A DNA stretch of 64,000 bases. It comes from Mesorhizobium sp. L-2-11. Its GTDB lineage: Bacteria > Pseudomonadota > Alphaproteobacteria > Rhizobiales > Rhizobiaceae. The notes under the pieces were generated by a model, which was given only the letters and a program-made list of their open reading frames with translations, was not told the DNA's origin and did no database searches. The position numbers and the translations under genes were made by a program. The DNA is taken from the NCBI RefSeq assembly GCF_016756595.1, contig NZ_AP023257.1, forward strand, positions 1,752,001-1,816,000. Direction: 5' to 3'. The first letter of the stretch is position 1. Every line of letters begins with the position of its first letter. Positions 43,036 to 51,208 of this stretch are shown piece by piece.

Positions 43036-43241
43036 CGCGCGGGTGTCTACACTTCGCAGTCTTGTTTGCTACGGGAACAGACTGAAGGTCCGTTGTCGAG
43101 GTAACGCAGACTCGGCGAACTGGCTTGCGTGCGCTTCCTTCCTCAGGGCTTCCCCGATCTAGTGTACGGTGTTGCCCGTCAGGTTAGCGCATGGATCGAA
43201 GTGTCATTTGCTCGCCAACTCGACACACTGGCACCGCCTGA

Positions 43242-44108
43242 TCAGGCATTGAGGAAGTCCAGGGCCTTTTCCACAAAGGCGCCGTGATACTGGAAAATTG
43301 CCGTATGCCCGCCGTCTTCGTACAGGACCAGTTCGGCATTGGGAAAGCGCCGTGCCAGGTCGACGGAGTTGCTGGTGGGCACCATTCTGTCGTGATCGCC
43401 ATTCACCACGAGGACCGGGTGCCGGATACGCGATAGGTCGGCAGGGCGCTCAAGGCCAAAGGCCCGGACTGCCTTGAGCTGCTGGCTGAAAGCGCCGAGC
43501 GCGATGGGCTTGTCGCGGTCATTGGTCCGTTCCTTCAAGCGCTGCAGAAACTCGCGCGCCGCCTTTTTGCCGTTGGGGCTTTGGGTGAAGAAGAGGTAGT
43601 TCTTTGGGTCCTTGATGGTCAACGCGGCGCGGATCATGTCGAAGATGGTGACGAACGTCACCCTGTCGATGCCGGTACCCCCGGCTGGGCCGGTTCCCGC
43701 AAGGATGATCTTGCGAACCAGATCAGGCTCCAGCTGAACAATCGCCTGGGCGATGAAGCCGCCAAGAGATAGGCCGAGCAGGTCGACCTGCTCGAAGCCG
43801 AGAGCCCGGATGAAGGCGATCGCGTCGCGGGCCATCGCCTCCACCGTGTTGGGAGTGGAGCCGCCTGATGCACCAACACCACGGTTGTCGAAGGTGATAA
43901 CACGCCGTTTTGCGGCGATACCATCGACGACCCGGGGATCCCAATTGTCGAGAACCGCACTTAGATGGGTAAGAAAGATCACCGGTACCCCGGTTGCGGG
44001 TCCGAGTTCCCGATAGGCGAATTCCGTACCGCCGACGTCGACGGTTTTCGTCGGCACGTCCCTGTGTTTGACGATCGCGGCAGTTCGCGACAGATGATGC
44101 ACGTTCAT
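43242..44108 (-). CDS. Alpha/beta hydrolase
   Basis: A 288-residue alpha/beta-hydrolase fold enzyme. The oxyanion segment is IFLTHLSAVLDNWD, the nucleophile elbow is GLSLGG (Ser), the acid is in VVNGDHDRMVP (Asp) and the catalytic His is in DGGHTAIFQ. It resembles haloperoxidase- or pimeloyl-ester-type hydrolases; the substrate is unknown. It overlaps the TetR gene by 4 bases (ATGA) on the same strand, so the regulator and hydrolase form one operon. Confidence 0.93.
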   Translation of the reverse strand: MNVHHLSRTAAIVKHRDVPTKTVDVGGTEFAYRELGPATGVPVIFLTHLSAVLDNWDPRVVDGIAAKRRVITFDNRGVGASGGSTPNTVEAMARDAIAFIRALGFEQVDLLGLSLGGFIAQAIVQLEPDLVRKIILAGTGPAGGTGIDRVTFVTIFDMIRAALTIKDPKNYLFFTQSPNGKKAAREFLQRLKERTNDRDKPIALGAFSQQLKAVRAFGLERPADLSRIRHPVLVVNGDHDRMVPTSNSVDLARRFPNAELVLYEDGGHTAIFQYHGAFVEKALDFLNA

Positions 44109-44707
44109 GATGGTTTTCTTTCTTCTGGCTTGTCGTTGTGGCTGGGCTGGAGCAGCGCCTTCGCCGCCACCGCGCCAGCCTCAAGAATGCGATCGGACAG
44201 TTCGGTTCCGTTCACCGCCCGGGACAGCTCAAGCGTGCCTATCAGGGTCGCGAAGACACCGAACGCGACTGTCTCGGGGTCGCGGACGTCGGGCGTAAGC
44301 CCGGCCGCCACCTGGCGTACGAGCTTGAGCAGGTGTTCGGCGTAAACTTGGCGCGTCTCGACCGGCTCACGCGCAATTTCGGGCAACAGCGCGGCTGAAG
44401 CGCAACCATTGCCTGGATTGTCTCGGTGTTCCGCCGACAAATACGCATCGATGGCCAGTGACGGGCCGCCGGCGGCCAACAGTTCCTGGATCTGGGTCGC
44501 CTGAACGTCCAGGGCGGCCGCCAAACTCTCGCGCACAAGCGCCGCCTTGGACGGAAAATGGGGATAGAAAGCTCCATTGGTCAGTCCCGCCTCGCCCATG
44601 ATGCCGGCGAGTCCTGATGCGGCGATGCCGTCGGAGCGAAACCGTTCGGTCGCCACATCGATGATCCGCTGCCGGGATGCTTCCCTCCTGCCTTTCTCGT
44701 AGCGCAT
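44105..44707 (-). CDS. TetR/AcrR family repressor
   Basis: A 200-residue repressor. The N-terminal helix-turn-helix contains EASRQRIIDVATERF and GEAGLTNGAFYPHFPSKAAL, the typical TetR recognition region. The C-terminal domain has the NGCASAALLPEIA segment of the LmrA/YxaF-like group. It starts at 44707 behind AAGGAG. The divergent region between it and the oxidoreductase carries a perfect 16-base inverted repeat, the expected operator. It likely controls both its own hydrolase operon and the divergent oxidoreductase. Confidence 0.93.
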   Translation of the reverse strand: MRYEKGRREASRQRIIDVATERFRSDGIAASGLAGIMGEAGLTNGAFYPHFPSKAALVRESLAAALDVQATQIQELLAAGGPSLAIDAYLSAEHRDNPGNGCASAALLPEIAREPVETRQVYAEHLLKLVRQVAAGLTPDVRDPETVAFGVFATLIGTLELSRAVNGTELSDRILEAGAVAAKALLQPSHNDKPEERKPS

Positions 44708-44726
44708 GTTTTTCTCCTTCAATCAG

Positions 44727-44773
44727 CTATTGCATTATGATCATACTATCACTAAACGATCATAATGCAATAG
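44727..44773. promoter_or_regulatory. TetR operator, perfect 16-bp inverted repeat
   Basis: CTATTGCATTATGATC (44727-44742) is exactly inverted in GATCATAATGCAATAG (44758-44773) with a 15-base spacer. It lies 20 bases before the repressor start and 60 bases before the divergent oxidoreductase start, so one site could cover both promoters. Confidence 0.85.
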
Positions 44774-44833
44774 GGCGAGGCATCGGAGATATCGATCGGG
44801 CGCTCCAGGTCTCCTCAATTTGGGAAAGCTACA

Positions 44834-45835
44834 ATGAAGGCCTTCATCGTCGATCGATATGCAAAGAAAGCTCCTCTTCGGCTTGGAGAGGCTCCGGAGC
44901 CGGAAGTCGGGCAAAATGACGTGCTGGTGCAGATCCAGGCCGCCAGCGTCAATCTGCTGGACTCCAAGATCAGGGATGGAGAGTTCAAACTCATCCTGCC
45001 CTATCGCCGGCCCTTCGTTGCAGGCCATGACGTGGCCGGAACGGTCATTCGCGTCGGCGCGAAAGTCCGACAGTTCAAACCGGGCGACGAGGTCTATGCG
45101 CGAGCGCGCGACGGTCGGATCGGAGCGTTCGCCGAGTACATCGCCATTAATGATGCGGATTTGGCCCTGAAGCCGAAAAACCTCAGCATGGAAGAGGCTG
45201 CGTCGATTCCCCTGGTGGGGCTGACCGCCTGGCAGGCGCTGGTTGAAAGGGCGAAGCTGAAGAAAGGACAGAAGGTCTTTATTCAGGCCGGCTCCGGCGG
45301 AGTGGGGACATTCGCCATTCAATTGGCAAAGCACCTCGGCGCGACGGTCGCCACGACAACAAGCGCGTCGAACATGGATATGGTCAGGAAGCTGGGCGCC
45401 GATGTCATTGTCGACTACAAGAAGGATGACTTCGAGAAAGTCCTTTCGGGCTACGACGTCGTCCTGAACAGCCAGGGCAACAAAACCCTCGAAAAGTCCC
45501 TGTGTGTGTTGAAGCCAGGTGGCGTCGCCGTTTCGATCTCCGGTCCGCCCGATCCTGGGTTTGCCAGCGAGAAGGGGCTGAGCTGGGTGTTGAACCTGAT
45601 CATGCGCATTTTGAGCGCAGGCATCAGGAGACGGGCAAAACGCGCAGATGTCCGATATTCGTTCCTGTTCATGGCGGCCAATGGCGAGCAGTTGACAAAA
45701 ATCACGTCGCTCATCGAAACGGGCGTCATCCGCCCGGTGGTAGATCGTGTCTTTCCGTTTGAGCAGACCAATGAGGCCTTGGCCTACATCGAGCAGGGCC
45801 GCGCCAAGGGCAAGGTTGTCATCAAGGTGAAATAG
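44834..45835 (+). CDS. Zinc-independent NADP-dependent quinone-type oxidoreductase
   Basis: A 333-residue medium-chain dehydrogenase/reductase. The catalytic domain has GHDVAGTVIRVGAKVRQFKPGDEV, and the NADPH-binding motif is AGSGGVGTFAIQLAKHLGA with a TTTSASNMDMV segment. The structural and catalytic zinc Cys residues are absent, placing it with the quinone oxidoreductase group. It diverges from the TetR operon and is probably induced by the same ligand. A role in detoxifying quinones or aldehydes is inferred from family and context. Confidence 0.92.
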   Translation: MKAFIVDRYAKKAPLRLGEAPEPEVGQNDVLVQIQAASVNLLDSKIRDGEFKLILPYRRPFVAGHDVAGTVIRVGAKVRQFKPGDEVYARARDGRIGAFAEYIAINDADLALKPKNLSMEEAASIPLVGLTAWQALVERAKLKKGQKVFIQAGSGGVGTFAIQLAKHLGATVATTTSASNMDMVRKLGADVIVDYKKDDFEKVLSGYDVVLNSQGNKTLEKSLCVLKPGGVAVSISGPPDPGFASEKGLSWVLNLIMRILSAGIRRRAKRADVRYSFLFMAANGEQLTKITSLIETGVIRPVVDRVFPFEQTNEALAYIEQGRAKGKVVIKVK

Positions 45836-45904
45836 CTCTGCAATGCTTCAGGCGACCGCGTCCGCTTCTCTGTGCAACTTTAGGTTGATTACGCGCGACA
45901 TGCA

Positions 45905-47548
45905 TTAATGCTCGATTGGTCCTTTTGGCATGACGATCGCGGTGCCGGCGGTTGTCGGACGCTCGATCATGCGGCGGACGCGCGGCGGCTCGTCACCGCT
46001 GTGCAGTGCCCGCAGGCGCTCGCCGACAACGGCGTCGGCATGGGTGGCCCGCTTGTTGTGGCGGATGTATTCGAGCCATGTCGGCGTGTGATAGTGCTCG
46101 ATCCATATTGCGGGATTTTCGAGATCGCGCGCCAGCGTCCAGTTGCGGGCGCCGTCACGGCGGCGGATGCGGCCGCGTTCGGCCATGGTGGCGAGGAATT
46201 CCGGCACGTCCTCCTCGCGGATGATGTACTCGATCATGATGGCGATCGGGCCGCTGCGCAGTTTCAGGTCGAGCGCAAGATGCGGCTCCTTGAAACGGTT
46301 CAGCGGATCGAGGTTGACCACCGCCTGCTGCGGCAAGGGCAGCAACAGGCCGATCGCGCCGCCCGCCAGCATCGTGACGGCGGCCGCAGTCAGCGCGAAC
46401 TCGGCGCCTTGCGCATCAGCGACGACACCCCAGACCCAGCTGCCGAGCGCGATGCCGCCGAAAGTCGCCGTCTGATAGACCGAGAGCACCCGGCCGACCA
46501 CCCAGCGCGGCGTCGACATCTGCACCGTGACGTTGAAATGCGAGAGCGCGACCACCCAGCAGGCGCCGCCGATGAGCAGTCCGAGCGACGTTTGCCAGGC
46601 CTGATCGCTGACGGCGGCATTGAAGGCGCAGAGCGCGAAACCGGCGAATGCCATGCGCACCATCGCCTCGCTTGACAGGATCTGCCTCAGCCGGACGCTG
46701 ATCAGCGCGCCGCCGACGGCACCGATGCCAAAAGCGCCGAGCATGATGCCGTAGGTCAAGGCATCGCCCTTGACGACATCGCGCGCCACCAGTGGCAGCA
46801 GCGCCAGGACCGCACCGGCGCTGAAGCCGAAAGCCGCACCCCTTACCAGCACCTTGCCGATATTGGGCGACATGGCGACATAGCGCAGGCCAGCCCCCAT
46901 CGCCGCGCCAAGCGTCTCGCGCGGCAGTGTCGAGGCCGGCAATTCCGGCTTCCAGCGGGCCAGCACGATGATCAGCCCGGCATAGCTCAATGCGTTGGCG
47001 GCAAAGGCCGCTGCAGCACCTGCGGCGGCAACGATGATGCCGCCGATCGCCGGACCGATGCTGCGCGTCAGGTTGAAGCCCAACGAGTTGAGTGCGACGG
47101 CAGCCGGCAGTTTGGCGCGCGGCACCATGTCGCCGACAGAAGCCTGCCATGACGGGTTGTAAAGCGCCGTGCCGCTGTTGATCAGGAAGGCGAAGGCGAG
47201 CAGCGTCCACGGTGTCATCAAGCCAAGATAGGTGAACACGGTCAGCAGAACCGAGACGACCAGCATGAAGATCTGGGCAATCAGCATGACCTTGCGCCGG
47301 TTGAAGCTGTCGGCGATCGCGCCGGCAACGAGCGCAAACAGCATGATCGGCAAAGTGGTCGACGCCTGGACCAGCGCAACCTGATAGGACGAAGTGGCGA
47401 TCGTGGTCATCATCCAGGCGGCGCCGACGCCCTGGATCAAGCCACCGAAATTCGAAACCAGGCTCGCGGACCATACGGCGCGGAAAATGCCGTGCCGAAA
47501 CGGCGCCAGCGCCGAGACGCGTTCGCTGTCCGGCTCGTCGTCGATCAT
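45905..47548 (-). CDS. MFS transporter with C-terminal cytosolic domain (MFS_3/EntS type)
   Basis: A 547-residue exporter. Twelve transmembrane helices span about residues 15-410, with the MFS_3 signature NSLGFNLTRSIGPAIGG and a RRKVMLIAQ loop after helix 2. Residues about 430-540 are soluble and contain REEDVPEFLATMAERGRIRRRDGA and WIEHYHTPTWLEYIRH, a dimeric alpha/beta-barrel-like domain common to this rhizobial subgroup. The substrate is unknown; relatives export siderophores and drugs. It is transcribed alone. Confidence 0.92.
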   Translation of the reverse strand: MIDDEPDSERVSALAPFRHGIFRAVWSASLVSNFGGLIQGVGAAWMMTTIATSSYQVALVQASTTLPIMLFALVAGAIADSFNRRKVMLIAQIFMLVVSVLLTVFTYLGLMTPWTLLAFAFLINSGTALYNPSWQASVGDMVPRAKLPAAVALNSLGFNLTRSIGPAIGGIIVAAAGAAAAFAANALSYAGLIIVLARWKPELPASTLPRETLGAAMGAGLRYVAMSPNIGKVLVRGAAFGFSAGAVLALLPLVARDVVKGDALTYGIMLGAFGIGAVGGALISVRLRQILSSEAMVRMAFAGFALCAFNAAVSDQAWQTSLGLLIGGACWVVALSHFNVTVQMSTPRWVVGRVLSVYQTATFGGIALGSWVWGVVADAQGAEFALTAAAVTMLAGGAIGLLLPLPQQAVVNLDPLNRFKEPHLALDLKLRSGPIAIMIEYIIREEDVPEFLATMAERGRIRRRDGARNWTLARDLENPAIWIEHYHTPTWLEYIRHNKRATHADAVVGERLRALHSGDEPPRVRRMIERPTTAGTAIVMPKGPIEH

Positions 47549-47617
47549 GGATGCTTCCCCGACTTCAAATGCTACGGTTTTCCAGAATCGGTGCCCTCAT
47601 GCGGTCTCTTAGAAGTA

Positions 47618-47666
47618 GAGCATGACTTCGCAAAGGGCGAACGCCTTTTCAAAGAAGATCATGGTC
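47618..47666. repeat. 49-bp intergenic element resembling rhizobial mosaic repeats
   Basis: Bounded by GAGCATGAC and ATCATGGTC with a CAAAG/CTTTT core, upstream of the MFS gene. It resembles palindromic GAGCATGAT...ATCATGCTC elements common in rhizobial genomes; no second close copy was seen here. Confidence 0.4.
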
Positions 47667-47826
47667 CAACAAAGAGATAGCGGTAGCTGGAACAGGTCAG
47701 CGGCCATTCCTGCAAGCGCGACAGAAGCCGCTGGCTCCAGGAACTCGGCGGTTGGGCAAAAAAATACTTAGCAACTTGACGAAGTTTTCGCTTGCGCCAC
47801 CGGGAAATTGGGGGATAGTTAGCGAT

Positions 47827-48168
47827 ATGGCTAAGCATGATCCTGCTCTCTCGCTGCTCTTCCACGCGCTCGCTGATCCGACCCGCCGGTCGATCCTGAC
47901 CCGGCTTGCCGAAACACCTGCGCGGGTAACGGATCTGGCTGGGCCGACTGGGCTGCGGCTGCCCACGGTGATGCGGCACCTTTCCGTGCTGGAGGAGGCA
48001 GGGTTGATCACCACGTCCAAGGACGGGCGGATACGCACCTGCGCCATCGTGCCCGAGGCCCTGGATCCGGTGCGGACGTGGCTCGATGAGCAGCGGGCCA
48101 TCTGGGAAGCCCGCCTCGACCGGTTGGATGCATTTGTGATGAATGTGATGAAGGAACGCGCAGAATGA
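47827..48168 (+). CDS. ArsR-family (SmtB-type fold) repressor
   Basis: A 113-residue winged-helix regulator. It shows FHALADPTRRSILTRL and VTDLAGPTGLRLPTVMRHLSVLEEAGL, the recognition region. No metal-binding Cys motif is present. This is the subclass that sits next to AHSA1/SRPBCC genes and regulates them by an unknown signal. Its stop overlaps the next start (ATGA). The ATG at 47827 is preferred over 47752 because homologous residues begin there. Confidence 0.92.
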   Translation: MAKHDPALSLLFHALADPTRRSILTRLAETPARVTDLAGPTGLRLPTVMRHLSVLEEAGLITTSKDGRIRTCAIVPEALDPVRTWLDEQRAIWEARLDRLDAFVMNVMKERAE

Positions 48169-49091
48169 CACTGAACCTGGATTCAAGCAGCACGGCCCGT
48201 ACGACGCCTGATGACAGGAAGGACCGCTTTGCGACGCTCACCTTCGAACGGGACGTGGCCGCGCCATTGGCCGTGCTGTGGCAGGCATGGACGGCCCCGG
48301 CCGCGCGGGCGATCTGGGCTGCGCCATCGACCTCGGTCACCGTGGAGTTCCTGGAGGTCGACACCAAAGTGGGTGGGCGCGAGGTTTCCCTTTGCAAGCT
48401 AGAGGGCCATCCGGACATCCGCTGCGAGTGCGGCTGGCTGGCGTTGCAGCCGGGTGTCCGCAGCGTGAACTACGAGGTGGTCTCCTCCGGTGGTATGACG
48501 CAATCAGCGGCGCTGGTGACGGCTGAGTTGTCAGGCACCGACAAGCGCAGCCGGTTGGTCGTAACGGTGCAACTTTCCTCGCTGGCGCAGGATATGGCGG
48601 CCGGCTATCGGGCGGGCTTCGATGCAGGACTGAACAATCTCGCCGGAGTTGCCGAACGAACCATGGTGCTGCAGCGGGTCATACAGGCGCCGCGAACCGC
48701 CGTCTGGCACAGCTGGATGAACCCCGAGACGCTGCCGCAATGGTGGGGGCCGGAAGGTTTTTCCTGTCGAACCAAGAGGATCGACTTGCGAGCGGGCGGC
48801 GAGTGGGTATTCGACATGGTCGGGCCCGACGGCACGGTCTACCCGAACCACCATCGATATAACGAGGTCCGGCCCGAGGAGAGGATCGGCTATACGCTGC
48901 ATTGGGGCGAAAACGGGCCGAAACATGCCGACGCCTGGGCCTCGTTCGAGGATCAGGACGGGGCAACGAAGGTAACGCTGGGCATGGTATTCAGCACGGC
49001 TGCCGAGTTCCAGGAGGCGAAGGGCTTCGGTGCCGTGGAACTGGGACTGCAAACTCTCGGCAAACTGGAACGCTTCGTCGCGTCCCGCTGA
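48165..49091 (+). CDS. Tandem AHSA1/SRPBCC domain protein
   Basis: A 308-residue protein made of two SRPBCC (Bet v 1-like, AHSA1-type) domains. The first (about 20-155) has ERDVAAPLAVLWQAWTAP and is the more diverged. The second (about 165-305) has RVIQAPRTAVWHSWMNPETLPQWWGPEGF and is the canonical type. Such domains bind hydrophobic ligands. The ATGA overlap with the ArsR gene shows they form one operon. The two-domain fusion is less common than the single-domain form. Confidence 0.9.
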   Translation: MTLNLDSSSTARTTPDDRKDRFATLTFERDVAAPLAVLWQAWTAPAARAIWAAPSTSVTVEFLEVDTKVGGREVSLCKLEGHPDIRCECGWLALQPGVRSVNYEVVSSGGMTQSAALVTAELSGTDKRSRLVVTVQLSSLAQDMAAGYRAGFDAGLNNLAGVAERTMVLQRVIQAPRTAVWHSWMNPETLPQWWGPEGFSCRTKRIDLRAGGEWVFDMVGPDGTVYPNHHRYNEVRPEERIGYTLHWGENGPKHADAWASFEDQDGATKVTLGMVFSTAAEFQEAKGFGAVELGLQTLGKLERFVASR

Positions 49092-49121
49092 AATGCTGCG
49101 ACTTCCCGTCGGCCCGAATCG

Positions 49122-49270
49122 GGGCCTGTGGACGAGGTCCTCGTCATGTCGCGCCCATCCTCATCGGCGACGGCATCGGCCGCTTCAGCCAGAGGGATGA
49201 GCCGGTCAGGTTGGAGAAGACCGAGGTCTCCGAAGCGGGGCAGAACATGCGCTTCCGCTTCGCTGGATAG
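49122..49270 (+). pseudogene. C-terminal relic of a RibD/DHFR-family reductase
   Basis: The segment reads VDEVLV in one frame and continues HVAPILIGDGIGRFSQRDE in the next, then PVRLEKTEVSEAGQNMRF and a stop at 49268. That is the usual C-terminal end of a RibD-type dihydrofolate-reductase-fold protein. One base missing near 49144 breaks the frame, and the N-terminal two-thirds are absent. It sits just upstream of a complete gene of the same family (49311-49859), whose end is different in sequence. Confidence 0.75.
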
Positions 49271-49310
49271 GCCGAGAATTCATAAAGGGATACACGAAGA
49301 GGAGGGTTCT

Positions 49311-49859
49311 ATGAGAAAACTGATCATATGGGACATGGTGACCGTCGACGGCTTCTTCGAAGGTCCTGACAGGGACATCAGCTGGTTCGTCTTCGAAGAA
49401 GAGCTCGAGAACTACATTCGTGAGACCCAGGAAAACGCCGACACGCTGATCTTCGGCCGCGTGACCTACGAGCTCATGGCGGCCTATTGGCCGTCCGAGC
49501 AAGGCTGGATCGCGGATTTCATGAACAACATCGAGAAGGTGGTCTTCTCGCGCACGCTGAAAAGCGCCGACTGGAACAACACGAAGCTCTTCAACGGCAA
49601 TGTCGCAGAAGAAGTCTCCAAACTGAAGACCAGGGACGGCGGAGACATCTTCGTATTCGGTAGCGCCGACCTCACGGCGACCCTGATGGAGCACGGCCTG
49701 ATCGACGAGTATCACCTCGGGATCAACCCGGTCATTCTCGGGAGAGGCACGCCGCTCTTCAAGGGCGGCCCGAACCGGATACCCCTGAAGCATCTCGAGA
49801 CGAAGACGCTCAAGTCAGGTGTTGTCATCCTCCATTACGCGCCGGAGAGCAGACAATGA
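49311..49859 (+). CDS. Dihydrofolate reductase family protein (RibD C-terminal fold)
   Basis: A 182-residue DHFR-fold protein. It begins MRKLIIWDMVTVDGFFEG, with the NADPH-binding pattern FGRVTYELMAAYW and GGDIFVFGSADLTATLMEHGLIDEYHL, then GINPVILGRGTPLF. The family (YyaP/YwjB type) has no known substrate and is often found beside ArsR-AHSA1 pairs, as here. The ATG has GAGGAGG directly upstream. A broken relative lies just before it. Confidence 0.92.
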   Translation: MRKLIIWDMVTVDGFFEGPDRDISWFVFEEELENYIRETQENADTLIFGRVTYELMAAYWPSEQGWIADFMNNIEKVVFSRTLKSADWNNTKLFNGNVAEEVSKLKTRDGGDIFVFGSADLTATLMEHGLIDEYHLGINPVILGRGTPLFKGGPNRIPLKHLETKTLKSGVVILHYAPESRQ

Positions 49860-50007
49860 CGATCGATCCACTCTTTCGCGTCAACCAGGCTTGTCGAAAT
49901 GAGAGGGCCCGGGAAGCGCGCTCCAGACGATCGGCCAAGGGGCGTAGCTGCCATCACCGCTGCGCTCTTCGGCTCGAACGCCCGGGCCAGCCTTTGGGCG
50001 ACATGCA

Positions 50008-51039
50008 TTACCGATCTTCAAATCCGGTCAGCACGCCGACGGCGTTGATGCCGATTTCCTCGACGGCATAGCCGCCTTCCATGACGAAAAGCGTCGGCAG
50101 GCCGAGCTTGGCAATGCGGCGGCCAATCCTGGGATAGTCGGCGGTTTTCAGCTTGAACTTGCTGATCGGGTCCTTCTCGAACGTGTCGACGCCGAGCGAG
50201 ACGACAACGACTTCGGGAGCGTAAGCCACAAGTTTTCCGCAGGCATCCTCCAGCGAAGCATTCCAGGCATCCCATGCGGTGCCGAACGGCATGGGGTAGT
50301 TGACATTGAAGCCTTCGCCGGGTCCGGCGCCGCGCTCGTCGGCATGGCCGAGGAAGAACGGATATTCGGTCATCGGGTCGCCATGCAAGTTCAGCACCTG
50401 CACGTCGCTGCGGCTGTAAAAGATCTCCTGCGTGCCGTTGCCGTGATGGTAATCGACATCCAGGATAGAGACACGCCTGGCGCCCTGGTCGCGTAACCAT
50501 TGCGCGGCAACCGCGGCGTTGTTGATGTAGCAATAGCCGCCCATGAACGCAGCTCCGGCATGATGGCCGGGCGGGCGGCAGAGCGCGAAGGCTGATATCT
50601 CGCCGTCCTTGACCAGGGCGGCTGCGGTCAGCGCCACGTCATAGGACGACTTGATCGCCTCCCAGGTGCCTTTGACGAAGGTGGCGCCGCCGTCGAAGGA
50701 GTAAAAGCCAAGCAGCGCATCGATGGTTTGGGGCCGCACATCGCCGCGCAGGCCGCGCGTCGGCCAGGTGAAGGGGAGGGCCGAGCCCGTCCGGCCCGAC
50801 GCTTCCCAGAGCGGCCATGCAGTCGGCAGGAAATCGATGAAGTCGCTGGTATGCACCTGCCTGGCGGCAGCGAGGTCGTGCGTGTCGGGCGGCAGCACCG
50901 GGCCGAGTTTTTCGCTCTCCACCCTCGCCTTGATGAACTCGGCGCGCGAGGGCTTCTCGAAGGCCGGCACGATAGCCCCCGAAATCAGCTCGAAATTGCC
51001 GGCATGACCGGCGTGAAGAGGGGAGAAGACAGTCTTCAT
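50008..51039 (-). CDS. Histone deacetylase-family protein, acetylpolyamine amidohydrolase-like
   Basis: A 343-residue arginase/deacetylase-fold hydrolase. Catalytic residues are visible: RPPGHHAG (active-site His pair), the zinc ligands Asp and His in ILDVDYHHGNGTQEIF, and Asp in SLGVDTFEKDP. EGGYAVEEIG near the end carries the conserved Gly-Gly-Tyr. The length and pattern fit acetylpolyamine amidohydrolase (AphA), which removes acetyl groups from acetylputrescine and acetylspermidine. It is transcribed on the strand opposite to the adjacent amidohydrolase. Confidence 0.92.
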   Translation of the reverse strand: MKTVFSPLHAGHAGNFELISGAIVPAFEKPSRAEFIKARVESEKLGPVLPPDTHDLAAARQVHTSDFIDFLPTAWPLWEASGRTGSALPFTWPTRGLRGDVRPQTIDALLGFYSFDGGATFVKGTWEAIKSSYDVALTAAALVKDGEISAFALCRPPGHHAGAAFMGGYCYINNAAVAAQWLRDQGARRVSILDVDYHHGNGTQEIFYSRSDVQVLNLHGDPMTEYPFFLGHADERGAGPGEGFNVNYPMPFGTAWDAWNASLEDACGKLVAYAPEVVVVSLGVDTFEKDPISKFKLKTADYPRIGRRIAKLGLPTLFVMEGGYAVEEIGINAVGVLTGFEDR

Positions 51040-51208
51040 TTTGGCGGCCGGCTCGCTCTGCGGGTTGCGTATCCGTCATTGACGGATTGCTTTGTGGCAG
51101 AGAGTTTCAGCGCCGCCAAGTGGCTTTCCCGGATCGTTGTTGCGAGTGGCAGCGGCGGCTTGCCAGACGCCAATACTCTGCTAGCCTAAGCTCAAACGGG
51201 AGAAAATT

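Noticed and set aside
47659..48186. Minus-strand 175-residue frame opposite the ArsR gene
   Set aside because: Shadow of ArsR; no motif and no start signal.
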